DNA of 11,161 nt, taken from contig DATAXV010000237.1 in NCBI GenBank assembly GCA_036272915.1, positions 1 to 11,161 of the forward strand, given 5' to 3'. Origin of the DNA: DATAXV01 sp036272915. Its GTDB lineage: Bacteria; Chloroflexota; Dormibacteria; Dormibacterales; Dormibacteraceae. The position numbers were made by a program, and so were the translations under genes. The notes beneath the pieces are model-generated. The model was given only the letters and a program-made list of their open reading frames with translations, did not search any database and was not told the origin of the DNA. Below are positions 1-6,811 of the stretch, one piece after another (positions within the stretch are counted from its first letter, which is position 1; the number at the start of each line of letters is the position of its first letter).

Positions 1-111
1 GAGGTGAGGGGCTCCTACCTCCTACAGCCCGCTATCTTCCGCCCGACCGCCACGCTCGTCCACTCACCGGCCCAACCGCTCAGCCCCAATGAGCCTTGCC
101 GGTTCCGGCCC

Positions 112-216
112 CTACGTCACCGCACACCCGTGCCGCGAACACCCGTCGAGCAGGAGCTGGGTCACGGCCCGGCCCAGGGTGCCGGTCCCGCCCGTGATCA
201 GGATCGGATCTGTCAT
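112..216 (-). pseudogene. Truncated NAD(P)-binding SDR/NmrA-like protein remnant
   Basis: An ATG at 216, preceded by a GGAGG element about 11 bases upstream, opens a 34-codon reading frame ending in TAG at 114-112. Its first 25 or so residues are a textbook nucleotide-binding N-terminus: a hydrophobic strand (PILIT), the Rossmann motif TGGTGTLG at about residues 8-15, then the start of the first helix (RAVTQLLLDG). Atypical SDRs of the NmrA type begin this way and run for roughly 250-300 residues. Here the helix is followed by unrelated residues and a stop. The other two minus-strand frames also hit stops within a few to about 20 codons and do not resume an SDR sequence, so this looks like a deletion or decay product rather than one simple frameshift. 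It lies 62 bases downstream of the small membrane protein gene. I infer it is non-functional; a translated short peptide cannot be excluded. Confidence 0.55.
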
Positions 217-278
217 GGCTCAGTGGTCCTCCAGGTGCCTGACGGGGCGGCGTCGGGGTCGATTGTCGCGCCCGGTGG

Positions 279-458
279 TCAGCGGCGGCTGAAGCGCAGG
301 TAGAGGACCCCGGTGAGGATCACGCCGAGGCTGGCGGCGATGGCCAGATCGTCGCCGATGAGGTTTGCGGTGGAGAGCCCGGCGAGGCGGGCGAGCAGGG
401 ACATGACGAGCAGGATCGCCCCGACTCGGATCAGGGCCTTCGCCGCCTGCGCCATCAT
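279..458 (-). CDS. Small two-helix membrane protein, end of ABC operon
   Basis: A 59-residue protein starting at ATG 458, inside an ATGA overlap with the stop of the upstream ATPase gene. A GGAGG element lies about ten bases before the start; a second ATG follows directly at 455. Two hydrophobic stretches are visible, roughly residues 9-27 (ILLVMSLLARLAG region) and 34-54 (an alternating Ile/Ala/Leu/Val helix ending in VLYL), with a polar turn containing Gly-Asp-Asp between them and a basic C-terminus (RFSRR). I do not recognise a family. The translational coupling to the transporter ATPase and the codon use argue that it is a real gene. A role as an accessory subunit or stabiliser of the importer is inference only. 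Confidence 0.65.
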   Translation of the reverse strand: MMAQAAKALIRVGAILLVMSLLARLAGLSTANLIGDDLAIAASLGVILTGVLYLRFSRR

Positions 459-1453
459 CCCGCCTCACCCTCCAGGATCTCGGTCAGATCGGGCACCCGC
501 TCGGGGAAGAGGCAGGCCGTGCGGTGATCGCGACCCGCCTCGACCAGCGGTGGTCTGGCCACGCGGCACTCGGGCTGGACGAAGGGACAGCGGTTGGCGA
601 ATATGCAGCCGGTCGCCGCCGGCTGGCCGTCGACCGCTTCGGCCACGGCCCCCCTTCGGCGCCGTCGTGCGAGCGGCGGGTCCGGGATCGGGATCGCCTG
701 CAGGAGCAGATAGGTGTAGGGGTGCCGGGGATGGTGGATGACCTCCTCGGTCGGCCCCTCCTCGACGATCACCCCATAGAACATGACCGCGATCCGCCCG
801 CCCTGGGTGAAGTACCGGACCACCCCGAAGTCGTGGCTGATGAAGAGGAAGGCGAGCTCGTGCTCGCGCTGGAAGGAGAGCAGCAGGTCGAGGATCGCCA
901 GCCGCATGGAGACGTCGAGCATGCTGGTCGGCTCGTCGGCGACGACCAGCCTCGGCCGCAGGCTCATGGCGCGGGCGATGGCGACGCGCTGCCGCTGGCC
1001 GCCCGACAGCTGGTGCGGGTAGCGGCGCAGGAACCGGTGGGTGGCGTCGAGGCCGACCGACTGGAGGAGGCGGATCAGCTCGGTCTGGAGATCGCGGCGG
1101 CGTGCCAGCCCGTGATAGAGGATGGCCGGCCCCAGTGTGTCCTCGATGGTGAGGCCGGGGTTGAGCGAGGCGTAGGGATCCTGATGGACGACCTGGACGG
1201 CGCGGCGGTAGGACTTGAAGTCGTTCCCCCGGAGCGACCAGATGTCGCGGCCATCGAAGCGGACCTCGCCCTCCGAGGGGCGGTTCTCGCGGATGACCAG
1301 GGATCCCAGCGTGGTCTTGCCGCAACCGGACTCGCCGACGATGGCGAGGATGCCGCCCGTGTCCACCTCGATGCTGACACCGTCGAGGACGGGCCGGTCG
1401 CCGTCGGTCGTGTCATACCAGTGGCTGACGCCGTCCACCTCGAGCAGCGTCAT
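455..1453 (-). CDS. ABC importer ATPase, DppF/OppF type
   Basis: A 332-residue nucleotide-binding subunit of a peptide/nickel-family (PepT) ABC importer, acting on the cytoplasmic face with its partner ATPase to power uptake. Visible motifs: Walker A GESGCGKT (residues 40-47), Q-loop Gln 91, signature LSGGQ (149-153), Walker B LVVADE with catalytic Glu 174, D-loop SMLD, and switch His 207. The C-terminus is the oligopeptide-transporter extension (HPYTYLLL followed by four cysteines at 283, 289, 296 and 314). The length is normal for the family. I chose ATG 1453 because it forms an ATGA overlap with the stop of the preceding ATPase, has a GGGAGG element upstream, and the protein begins directly with the first beta strand. 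The reading frame stays open to 1600, but that extension lies over the upstream gene and has no family resemblance. The cargo cannot be read from this subunit. Confidence 0.95.
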   Translation of the reverse strand: MTLLEVDGVSHWYDTTDGDRPVLDGVSIEVDTGGILAIVGESGCGKTTLGSLVIRENRPSEGEVRFDGRDIWSLRGNDFKSYRRAVQVVHQDPYASLNPGLTIEDTLGPAILYHGLARRRDLQTELIRLLQSVGLDATHRFLRRYPHQLSGGQRQRVAIARAMSLRPRLVVADEPTSMLDVSMRLAILDLLLSFQREHELAFLFISHDFGVVRYFTQGGRIAVMFYGVIVEEGPTEEVIHHPRHPYTYLLLQAIPIPDPPLARRRRRGAVAEAVDGQPAATGCIFANRCPFVQPECRVARPPLVEAGRDHRTACLFPERVPDLTEILEGEAG

Positions 1454-2448
1454 CGGACCGCCCTCCCGGAGGGGGTGAGCCCGGCCTTCTCGTTGGCGAC
1501 GTGGCAGGCGACCGAGTGCCCGGTGCCATCCGCGATCAGCGGTGGCTCCACCTCGCGGCAGATGGCTCGGGCCAGCCGGCAGCGCGGCGCGAAGCGGCAC
1601 CCGGGGGGCAGCTCGGCCAGGTCCGGCACCTGGCCCGCGATCGGCCCGACGCGAAGGCCGGGCTGGAGCACGCTGGGAATGGCCGAGATCAGCGCCGCGA
1701 CGTAGGGATGCCGGCGCCCGCGGGCGAAGATCTCGTCGACCGTCCCCGACTCGACCAGGCGCCCGGCGTACATGACGGCGACGCGCTCGGCGAGTTCGGC
1801 GACGACGGCGAGGTCATGGGTGACGAAGATGATGGTCACGCCCAGCGTGGCGTGCAGCTCGCGCAGCGCCTCCAGCACCAACCGCTGGTTGAGCACGTCA
1901 AGCGCCGTGGTCGGCTCGTCGAGGACGAGGATCGACGGGCGCAGAAGCAGGGCGAAGGCGATCGCCACCCGCTGCCTCATCCCGCCCGACAGCTGATGCT
2001 CGAAGGATCGCAGCACCCGGTCCGGCGGGAGCCGGACCATCTCCAGCAGCTGCCGGAAGTACGCCCGCCCCTCTCCGGCACCGGGGAAGACCTCGGGGTG
2101 GGCCTCGAGCATGTGACCGACCTGGGCACCGATGGTGACGACCGGGTTGAACGAGTTCATCGCCGCCTGGAAGACCATCCCCACGCGGGGGCCGCGGAGA
2201 CGCTGCAGCTCGGCCCTGGACATCTCGACGACGCTGCGGCCCTCGACCCGGACCTCGCCACCGATGATCCGGCCGGGGGGCGGGATCAGGTCGAGCAGCG
2301 AATAGGCCAGCGTCGACTTGCCACAGCCGGACTCGCCGACGATCGCGTAGATGTCGCCCTGCCCGACCTCGAGGCTCACGCCCTCGACGGCGTGCAGGTC
2401 TCCGAAGGCGACGGTGAGGTCCTTCAGCGCGACGAGGGCGGGTGCCAT
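1450..2448 (-). CDS. ABC importer ATPase, DppD/OppD type
   Basis: A 332-residue ATP-binding subunit, the first of the two different ATPases that PepT-type importers use. Motifs seen: Walker A GESGCGKST (38-46), Q-loop Gln 94 in MVFQ, signature LSGGM (153-157; Met replaces the usual Gln, which is common in DppD/OppD), Walker B SILVLDE (172-178), and switch His 211 in VTHD. The C-terminal oligopeptide-transporter extension contains HPYV (247-250) and four cysteines at 284, 290, 297 and 315, spaced exactly as in the partner ATPase. The gene begins 4 bases after the permease stop and its own stop overlaps the next ATPase start (ATGA), so the two ATPases are probably made in equal amounts. Assignment as the D rather than the F subunit rests on gene order and the LSGGM signature. 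Confidence 0.95.
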   Translation of the reverse strand: MAPALVALKDLTVAFGDLHAVEGVSLEVGQGDIYAIVGESGCGKSTLAYSLLDLIPPPGRIIGGEVRVEGRSVVEMSRAELQRLRGPRVGMVFQAAMNSFNPVVTIGAQVGHMLEAHPEVFPGAGEGRAYFRQLLEMVRLPPDRVLRSFEHQLSGGMRQRVAIAFALLLRPSILVLDEPTTALDVLNQRLVLEALRELHATLGVTIIFVTHDLAVVAELAERVAVMYAGRLVESGTVDEIFARGRRHPYVAALISAIPSVLQPGLRVGPIAGQVPDLAELPPGCRFAPRCRLARAICREVEPPLIADGTGHSVACHVANEKAGLTPSGRAVR

Positions 2449-2452
2449 CGCC

Positions 2453-3307
2453 CTACTGGACCCGCAGCCGCGGGTTGAAGAGGCTGTCCAGAGCCCGCGA
2501 GAAGAAGACGAAGGCGACCTGGAGGATGACGATGGCGGCCATCGGCGCGAACAGGTAGATGAGGCTGCGCGAGGAGAGCAGCGCCCCCTGGCTCATGGCC
2601 AGGTTGATCATGATCCCCCAGTTGGTCCCGCTGATCGGGGCCACCCCGAGCAGGAAGAGGCCGACCTCGGCGTAGATGGCGCCGGTGATGCCGAGCAGGA
2701 AGTGGATGGCGACGTAGGGCCCGACGTTGGGCAGCAGCTGCCGGGCGACGATGTTCCGCAGCGGCAGCCCCTGGACCCGGGCGGCGGCCATGAAGTCCAT
2801 GGTCCGCAGGCTTGTGGCCTGGGACCTGACCGCGCGGGCCAGCCCGGCCCAGCCGGTGACGGAGAGGATGCCGGCCAGGACGAAGGGGTTGGACGAGTGG
2901 ACGATGGCGGCGATGACGATGATCAGAGGAAGGCCGGGGATGGTCAGCGCCACGTCGACCACGCGCATCACGGTGTCGTCGAAGAGGCCGCCGACGTACC
3001 CGCAGAGGAGGCCGATGACGACGCCGATGAGGGTGATGATGGTGGCGGCCATGAGCCCGACCTCCATGATTGGTCTGGCGCCGAGGATCAGCTCGGTGGC
3101 GACGTCCTGGCCCAGGAAGTCGGTTCCGAGCGGGTGCCGGACGGACGGGCCGAGGTAGGCGTTGGCCGCGCTCTGCACGTTGCTCAGGTGGAAGATCACC
3201 GGCCCGAAGATCGCCGTCAGCAGATAGATGAGGACGATGATCCCGCCCACCAGCGCCGACTTGTCGGCGCGGAGGATGCGCCAGAAGTCGCGCATCAGAT
3301 CGCTCAT
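2453..3307 (-). CDS. ABC importer permease, DppC/OppC type
   Basis: A 284-residue inner-membrane permease, the second of the heterodimer forming the channel. The N-terminal OppC-type region (first helix about 19-37) is followed by the family hallmark HPLGTDFLGQD (59-69), then about five further hydrophobic helices (roughly 82-104, 117-136, 143-160, 199-220, 252-270). The cytoplasmic EAA loop that docks onto the ATPase is at about 174-194 (AARVQG then LLPN). ATG 3307 overlaps the stop of the upstream permease (ATGA), which supports this start; an in-frame ATG at 3295 is a minor alternative. The stop lies 4 bases before the DppD-type gene. It is expected to pair with the DppB-type subunit encoded next door. 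Confidence 0.95.
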   Translation of the reverse strand: MSDLMRDFWRILRADKSALVGGIIVLIYLLTAIFGPVIFHLSNVQSAANAYLGPSVRHPLGTDFLGQDVATELILGARPIMEVGLMAATIITLIGVVIGLLCGYVGGLFDDTVMRVVDVALTIPGLPLIIVIAAIVHSSNPFVLAGILSVTGWAGLARAVRSQATSLRTMDFMAAARVQGLPLRNIVARQLLPNVGPYVAIHFLLGITGAIYAEVGLFLLGVAPISGTNWGIMINLAMSQGALLSSRSLIYLFAPMAAIVILQVAFVFFSRALDSLFNPRLRVQ

Positions 3308-4371
3308 GCCACGGTTCCCCCGACCGGCACGTTCTGCTCCTCGGCACCGGCCCTCGCCCCCGGCCGCGAGCGGCGGCCCGCGGGGCTGACGATGCGAGGA
3401 TCGACCAGCGGGTAGACGAGATCGACGAGCAGGTTCGAGATCACCACCGAGACCGTGATCAGGACGAAGCAGCCCATCATCACCGAGTAGTCGCGGGAGT
3501 TGACCGCGTTGATCAGCTGGTAGCCGATGCCGGGATAGTTGAAGTAGGTCTCGATGAAGACCGAGCCCCCGAACATGAAGCCCAGCGAGAGCGCGAGCAG
3601 GGTCACCTGAGGCAGCATCGAGTTCCGCCCCACGTAGGTCTGGGTGATCCGGCGCGCGCCCAGCCCGCGGGCCTCCGCCGCCCGCACGTACTCCGATCCC
3701 AACGTGGAGACGGCGCTCCCCTTCATCTGCAGGGCCCAGCCACCGAAGCCCACGATCGAGTAGGAGGCGATGGGCATGATGGCGTGCACGAGAACGCTTC
3801 CGATGAAGGGCAGGTTGGCGCCGGGATTGACGTCGGCGGCGTAGGCTCCCCCGGTCGGGAAGACGCGGTAGGTGTCGGCGAGGAGGTAGATCAGCACGAT
3901 CGCGACCAGGTAGTTGGGAATCGCGCTGATGAACGAGACGAACAGGGTTGCGACCTTGGTCAGCTGGCGGTCCTGGAACGCGGCCATCACGGTGCCGACG
4001 GCGATCCCAATGACGAAGCTCACGATCAGGGCCACGCCGACCGAGAAGATGGTCCAGGGCAGCGCCCCGGCGATGATATGCACGACCGTCTGACCGGGGT
4101 CGTTGAGCGAGGTGCCGAGGTTGCCCTGAGCGGCCTGGGCCATGTACTGGAGGTACTGCTTCCAGACCGGCTCGTTGGGCAGCAGCCCGTAGATCGCGTG
4201 GACCTTCTCCTCGACCTGCTGCGGGGTCAGGTTCCCCTGGCGCTCCAGCTGCGACTCCAGGTAGTCCATCGGATTGCCCGGCATCAGCCGGACCATGAAG
4301 AAGGACAGGGTGACGACGACGTAGATGATCACCGCCGCCATCACCACCCGCCGGACGATGTAGGAGATCAC
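3304..4371 (-). CDS. ABC importer permease, DppB/OppB type
   Basis: A 355-residue inner-membrane permease. It starts with the typical DppB N-terminus: a basic cap (YIVRR), a first helix at about 9-28 and the MPGNP motif at 30-34. A periplasm-facing segment follows, and then five hydrophobic segments (about 104-130, 140-166, 193-212, 255-277, 296-320). The EAA loop (YVRAAEARGLGARRI) is at about 228-242, and the FNYPGIG motif (277-283) is characteristic of DppB proteins. The start is GTG at 4371 with a GGGGA element upstream; no ATG gives a better N-terminus. It is separated from the binding-protein gene by 31 bases with a small hairpin, and its stop overlaps the next permease start. The basic, proline/glycine-rich last 25 residues look like a disordered cytoplasmic tail. 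Confidence 0.95.
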   Translation of the reverse strand: MISYIVRRVVMAAVIIYVVVTLSFFMVRLMPGNPMDYLESQLERQGNLTPQQVEEKVHAIYGLLPNEPVWKQYLQYMAQAAQGNLGTSLNDPGQTVVHIIAGALPWTIFSVGVALIVSFVIGIAVGTVMAAFQDRQLTKVATLFVSFISAIPNYLVAIVLIYLLADTYRVFPTGGAYAADVNPGANLPFIGSVLVHAIMPIASYSIVGFGGWALQMKGSAVSTLGSEYVRAAEARGLGARRITQTYVGRNSMLPQVTLLALSLGFMFGGSVFIETYFNYPGIGYQLINAVNSRDYSVMMGCFVLITVSVVISNLLVDLVYPLVDPRIVSPAGRRSRPGARAGAEEQNVPVGGTVA

Positions 4372-4387
4372 GAGGCCGTCCCCGAGC

Positions 4388-4403
4388 GCCGGCTTCGACC
4401 GGC
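4388..4403 (-). promoter_or_regulatory. Short intercistronic hairpin after binding-protein gene
   Basis: The 31-base gap between the binding protein and the first permease contains GCCGG and CCGGC arms around a 6-base loop (TCGAAG on the coding strand), starting within the stop codon. There is no following U-run, so it is not a good terminator. In many binding-protein operons a stem-loop at this position protects the 3' end of the abundant binding-protein message; that role here is inferred from position. Five base pairs in GC-rich DNA can also arise by chance. Confidence 0.35.
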
Positions 4404-6319
4404 TACTTGGGGTGTAATGACCCGTTCTCCTGCTCGAGGATGACCGCGTAGTTGCCGCTGTTGATGTTCACCCAGGTCTGGTTGCTGGTCTTGGGCCAGT
4501 CGAAGTTGCTCGTCGAGTACGCGATCTGGTTGGCGAAGTTCGTGTACTGCAGGTACGGCACCTGCTGGTTGACGAATTTCGCCCAGTCCCAGGTGAGGTC
4601 CTTCATCTGGGATCCGGGGCCGACGCCGTTGGCCTCGGCGTCCAGGGTCTCGGGGACATTCACCGTGCCGAGGCCGGGCACGTCCGCCGTCGGTCCGAAG
4701 CCGATGCCGTGCTGGCCCTTGTTGTTGCCGTACGTGGTGTAGTTCTCCAGGCTCCCCATCGGCGAGGCGGCGAAGTCGGTCAGCGGATCCGGGCTGCCGC
4801 CGGCGCAGCAGTAGGTCGCGACCTGGAAGTTGCCGCTATGCAGGTCCTGGACGTACGTCGCGTCCTCGACCGTGGTCAGCGTCGACTGGATGCCGATCGA
4901 GGAGAGCGTCGACGCGGCCACCTTGAGCGCCGCCACCTGGTCGGTCCACGCGGCGTCGATGCTGAGGGCCAGCGTGAGCTGTTTGCCGTTGGGCATGTAC
5001 CACTCGCCGTTCTTCTTCTGGAAGCCGGCCGAGGTGAGGAGCTGGTCGGCCTTGCTCGGGTCGTAGCTGTAGGTGTTCAGCGAGGAGAGCTGGCTCTGGG
5101 TCAGGAACTGATCGGCGACCTTCGGGGTGAGCCCGTCCGGGATCTGCGGGTAGACCGCGTGAGGGCTGATGTTGCCCCAGGCCAGCTGGTTCATCTTCTG
5201 CAGCGGGAAGGCGTAGGCCAGCGCCTGGCGGACCGTGGTGTCGGTGAAGGGGTACTGCGTGTCGTTGAAGATGACCTGGGCCTGGAAGGTGCCGGGCACG
5301 GAGAGCAGGTGCGCGTCCTGCGTGTGGTTCCAGCGCTGGACGATGGTCGGCGGCATGTACAGCCAGCCACTGGAGAAGTCGGCGCGGCCGGAGAGAAGCT
5401 GGGCGTTGACGTCAGGCTGGGCCAGCCCCAGGAAGCTGATCTGGGGGATGGTGATGGATTTGGCGTCGTAGTACCCGTCCCACTTGATCAGCCGGACCTC
5501 CTGCGTGGTGATCCCGGCCAGCTTGTAGGGCCCGTCCCCGATCGGGGTCGAGGGCGCGACCTTGGCCACCTTCTGGAACACCGCCGCCAGGCCCTGGTTC
5601 GCGGCGCTGCTGGCGGCCGCGTTGGGATCGGTGGCGGCGAGGTTGTTGTAGGCGATGACGTCGGCCTTCAGGCTTGGCGTGACGTACTTCCCCCAGACGC
5701 TCGACGGGAAGGGGATGATCCCGTTGAAGAGGTTGTTCTCCAGCAGCACCATCGGCACACCCTTGCGCAGGGTCAGCGCCACCTCCTTCTGACCGGCGGC
5801 GGAGACGCTGGCGATGTCGGCCCAGACCGGGGCTCCATCGGCGCCATAGAGGTAGAGCGTGTCGATGAGATCGGTGCTGGTGACCGGCTGGCCATTCTGC
5901 CAGCGTGCGTTCGGCTGGAGCTTGACGAGCAGCTTGTCCCCCTGGACCGACCAGCTGCTCGCCAGCATCGGCGTGAAGCTGGTCAGGTTCGGCCAGTCCT
6001 GGACGGCCAGGGGCAGGTAGATGAAGCCACCCGCCGCACCCGGGAAGACCGTCGTCCACGGGTTCCACTGCCACTGCGTCCAGGGGCCGGAGCTCGCCAT
6101 CACCAGCGTCGCGTTGCTCGACTGGTTGCCCCCACAGGCGGTCAGGAGCAGGGCGACGGCCAGGGCGAGCGTGCCCAACACGCCAAGCCGCCGGCCGCCC
6201 CAGCGCGATGGTGGTTGCGTCCTCGCCCGACGGCAGGCGGCCGCGTCACCGCTTCGGGCGACGGGATGCGGCGCACGTGTGTCACCGGCGTCATGTCGGC
6301 ACCGTTCCATCCCTCTCAC
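4403..6319 (-). CDS. Extracellular solute-binding lipoprotein, SBP_bac_5 family
   Basis: Captures the cargo outside the membrane and delivers it to the permease pair. With the start used here it has 638 residues. A basic stretch (GGRR, about 40-43) and a hydrophobic core precede the lipobox LTAC, so the mature protein would begin at lipidated Cys 62. Family 5 (DppA/OppA/NikA-type) features follow: a lobe I strand region with FTPMLASSWSV, the GDGPYK motif (about 261-266), FTDTTVRQALAYAF (about 358-371), and a lobe II closing region. The length exceeds the usual 530-560 residues, partly because of the long N-terminus. GTG 6319 is chosen because AGGAGG lies 7 bases upstream; ATG 6310 (16 bases away) and GTG 6325 (no spacing) are alternatives. 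The mature protein has only two other cysteines, an adjacent pair at 504-505. The cargo could be peptide, oligosaccharide or a metal chelate; sequence alone does not decide. Confidence 0.93.
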   Translation of the reverse strand: MRGMERCRHDAGDTRAPHPVARSGDAAACRRARTQPPSRWGGRRLGVLGTLALAVALLLTACGGNQSSNATLVMASSGPWTQWQWNPWTTVFPGAAGGFIYLPLAVQDWPNLTSFTPMLASSWSVQGDKLLVKLQPNARWQNGQPVTSTDLIDTLYLYGADGAPVWADIASVSAAGQKEVALTLRKGVPMVLLENNLFNGIIPFPSSVWGKYVTPSLKADVIAYNNLAATDPNAAASSAANQGLAAVFQKVAKVAPSTPIGDGPYKLAGITTQEVRLIKWDGYYDAKSITIPQISFLGLAQPDVNAQLLSGRADFSSGWLYMPPTIVQRWNHTQDAHLLSVPGTFQAQVIFNDTQYPFTDTTVRQALAYAFPLQKMNQLAWGNISPHAVYPQIPDGLTPKVADQFLTQSQLSSLNTYSYDPSKADQLLTSAGFQKKNGEWYMPNGKQLTLALSIDAAWTDQVAALKVAASTLSSIGIQSTLTTVEDATYVQDLHSGNFQVATYCCAGGSPDPLTDFAASPMGSLENYTTYGNNKGQHGIGFGPTADVPGLGTVNVPETLDAEANGVGPGSQMKDLTWDWAKFVNQQVPYLQYTNFANQIAYSTSNFDWPKTSNQTWVNINSGNYAVILEQENGSLHPK

Positions 6320-6326
6320 TCTCACC

Positions 6327-6332
6327 CCTCCT
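6327..6332 (-). promoter_or_regulatory. Ribosome binding site deciding binding-protein start
   Basis: A perfect AGGAGG is followed by 7 bases and then GTG 6319, within the normal spacing range. GTG 6325 is only one base downstream and ATG 6310 is 16 bases downstream, both poor spacings. This site therefore favours the middle candidate start of the binding protein. Confidence 0.6.
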
Positions 6333-6371
6333 TGACCGCGCCGTCAGCGCAGTGCCTCCTTCCCGTAGTCC

Positions 6372-6398
6372 GGTGCAACCGGTGGAACCGATTACACC
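6372..6398 (-). repeat. Three tandem 9-base repeats with LacI/CcpA-like operator
   Basis: On the minus strand three consecutive 9-mers read GGTGTAATC, GGTTCCACC and GGTTGCACC; the last two differ at one base. The first two together contain TGTAATCGGTTCCA (6396-6383), which fits the catabolite-operator pattern TGTAANCGNTNNCA and has the central CG typical of LacI-family operators (5 of 7 pairs symmetrical). They lie just downstream of a TTGACA promoter candidate and 53-79 bases upstream of the binding-protein start, a position where a bound repressor would block transcription. No LacI-type regulator is encoded in the window. That this is a binding site is inference from pattern and position. 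Confidence 0.45.
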
Positions 6399-6407
6399 TA
6401 TTACCGG

Positions 6408-6434
6408 GTTATCACGTTGAGTGCGGGGTGTCAA
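6408..6434 (-). promoter_or_regulatory. Probable promoter of the ABC importer operon
   Basis: A perfect -35 hexamer TTGACA at 6434-6429 is followed, after 15 bases, by GATAAC at 6413-6408 (4 of 6 matches to TATAAT). The spacer is shorter than the ideal 17, so the -10 call is tentative. The segment is more AT-rich than its surroundings. Transcription would begin near 6401, giving a leader of about 80 bases that carries the tandem 9-base repeats and the AGGAGG before the binding-protein start. Confidence 0.45.
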
Positions 6435-6811
6435 GCATCGCGACCACAGGGATTCCGGACCACGGACGCACCCGTCGAGTTCAAATCGGGGCGACCCACC
6501 CGCGGAGCCGCCGAGGCGGGTGTGTGCGCCGGTCACGAGTTTTCAGTCCCGAACTCACACGCTCGTCTGACAACGTCATCAAAGTCAGCTCTGCAGGCGC
6601 AAACCTTATAGCGTGAAAGCTTCCTCGGAGTTATCGCTGCGGAGCGGTCAGAGCGGATGTCGTCGCCGGGGTCTCACCCGCCGTGGGAAGACCGCGGGAA
6701 CGGGCCATCGCAGCGCCGCCACGACCGCCTCGATCGCGCCTCCGGAAGGGCGACCCGGCGTCGCCGCCGGTGGGCGGAGGGCCGCCGGCGATCCCGGCCG
6801 AGCCGCGGCGC
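6435..6811. other. Non-coding interval between TIM-barrel gene and importer
   Basis: I find no credible gene here on either strand; the short open frames in it have no recognisable motif or ribosome binding site. The part next to the TIM-barrel gene (about 6690-6811) is extremely GC-rich, with several short CGCCGG/CCGGCG inverted arms but no U-run, so I do not call a terminator. About 6540-6650 is more AT-rich, with a CTGAC/GTCAG inverted pair at 6567-6588. A TTCAAAT loop at 6480-6486 recalls a tRNA T-arm, but the flanks do not pair. The interval probably separates two transcription units. Confidence 0.5.

Noticed and set aside
78..94. Hairpin GCTCA/TGAGC as a terminator of the importer operon
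   Set aside because: Only 5 pairs with a 7-base loop and no U-run on the minus strand.
455..1600. Longer version of the DppF-type ATPase
   Set aside because: The extra 49 residues lie over the upstream ATPase gene and have no homology; ATG 1453 gives the family N-terminus and an ATGA junction.
6470..6500. tRNA-like T-arm (TTCAAAT)
   Set aside because: Flanking bases do not form the T-stem, and no acceptor or anticodon stem can be drawn.
4709..6616. Long plus-strand open frame (635 codons) opposite the binding-protein gene
   Set aside because: Antisense shadow of a high-GC gene: biased Arg/Gly/Val/Asp composition, no motif, and the minus-strand protein has clear family features.
6735..6811. 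GC-rich inverted arms after the TIM-barrel gene as a terminator
   Set aside because: CGCCGG/CCGGCG arms with a 14-base loop and no U-run; common by chance in such GC-rich DNA.
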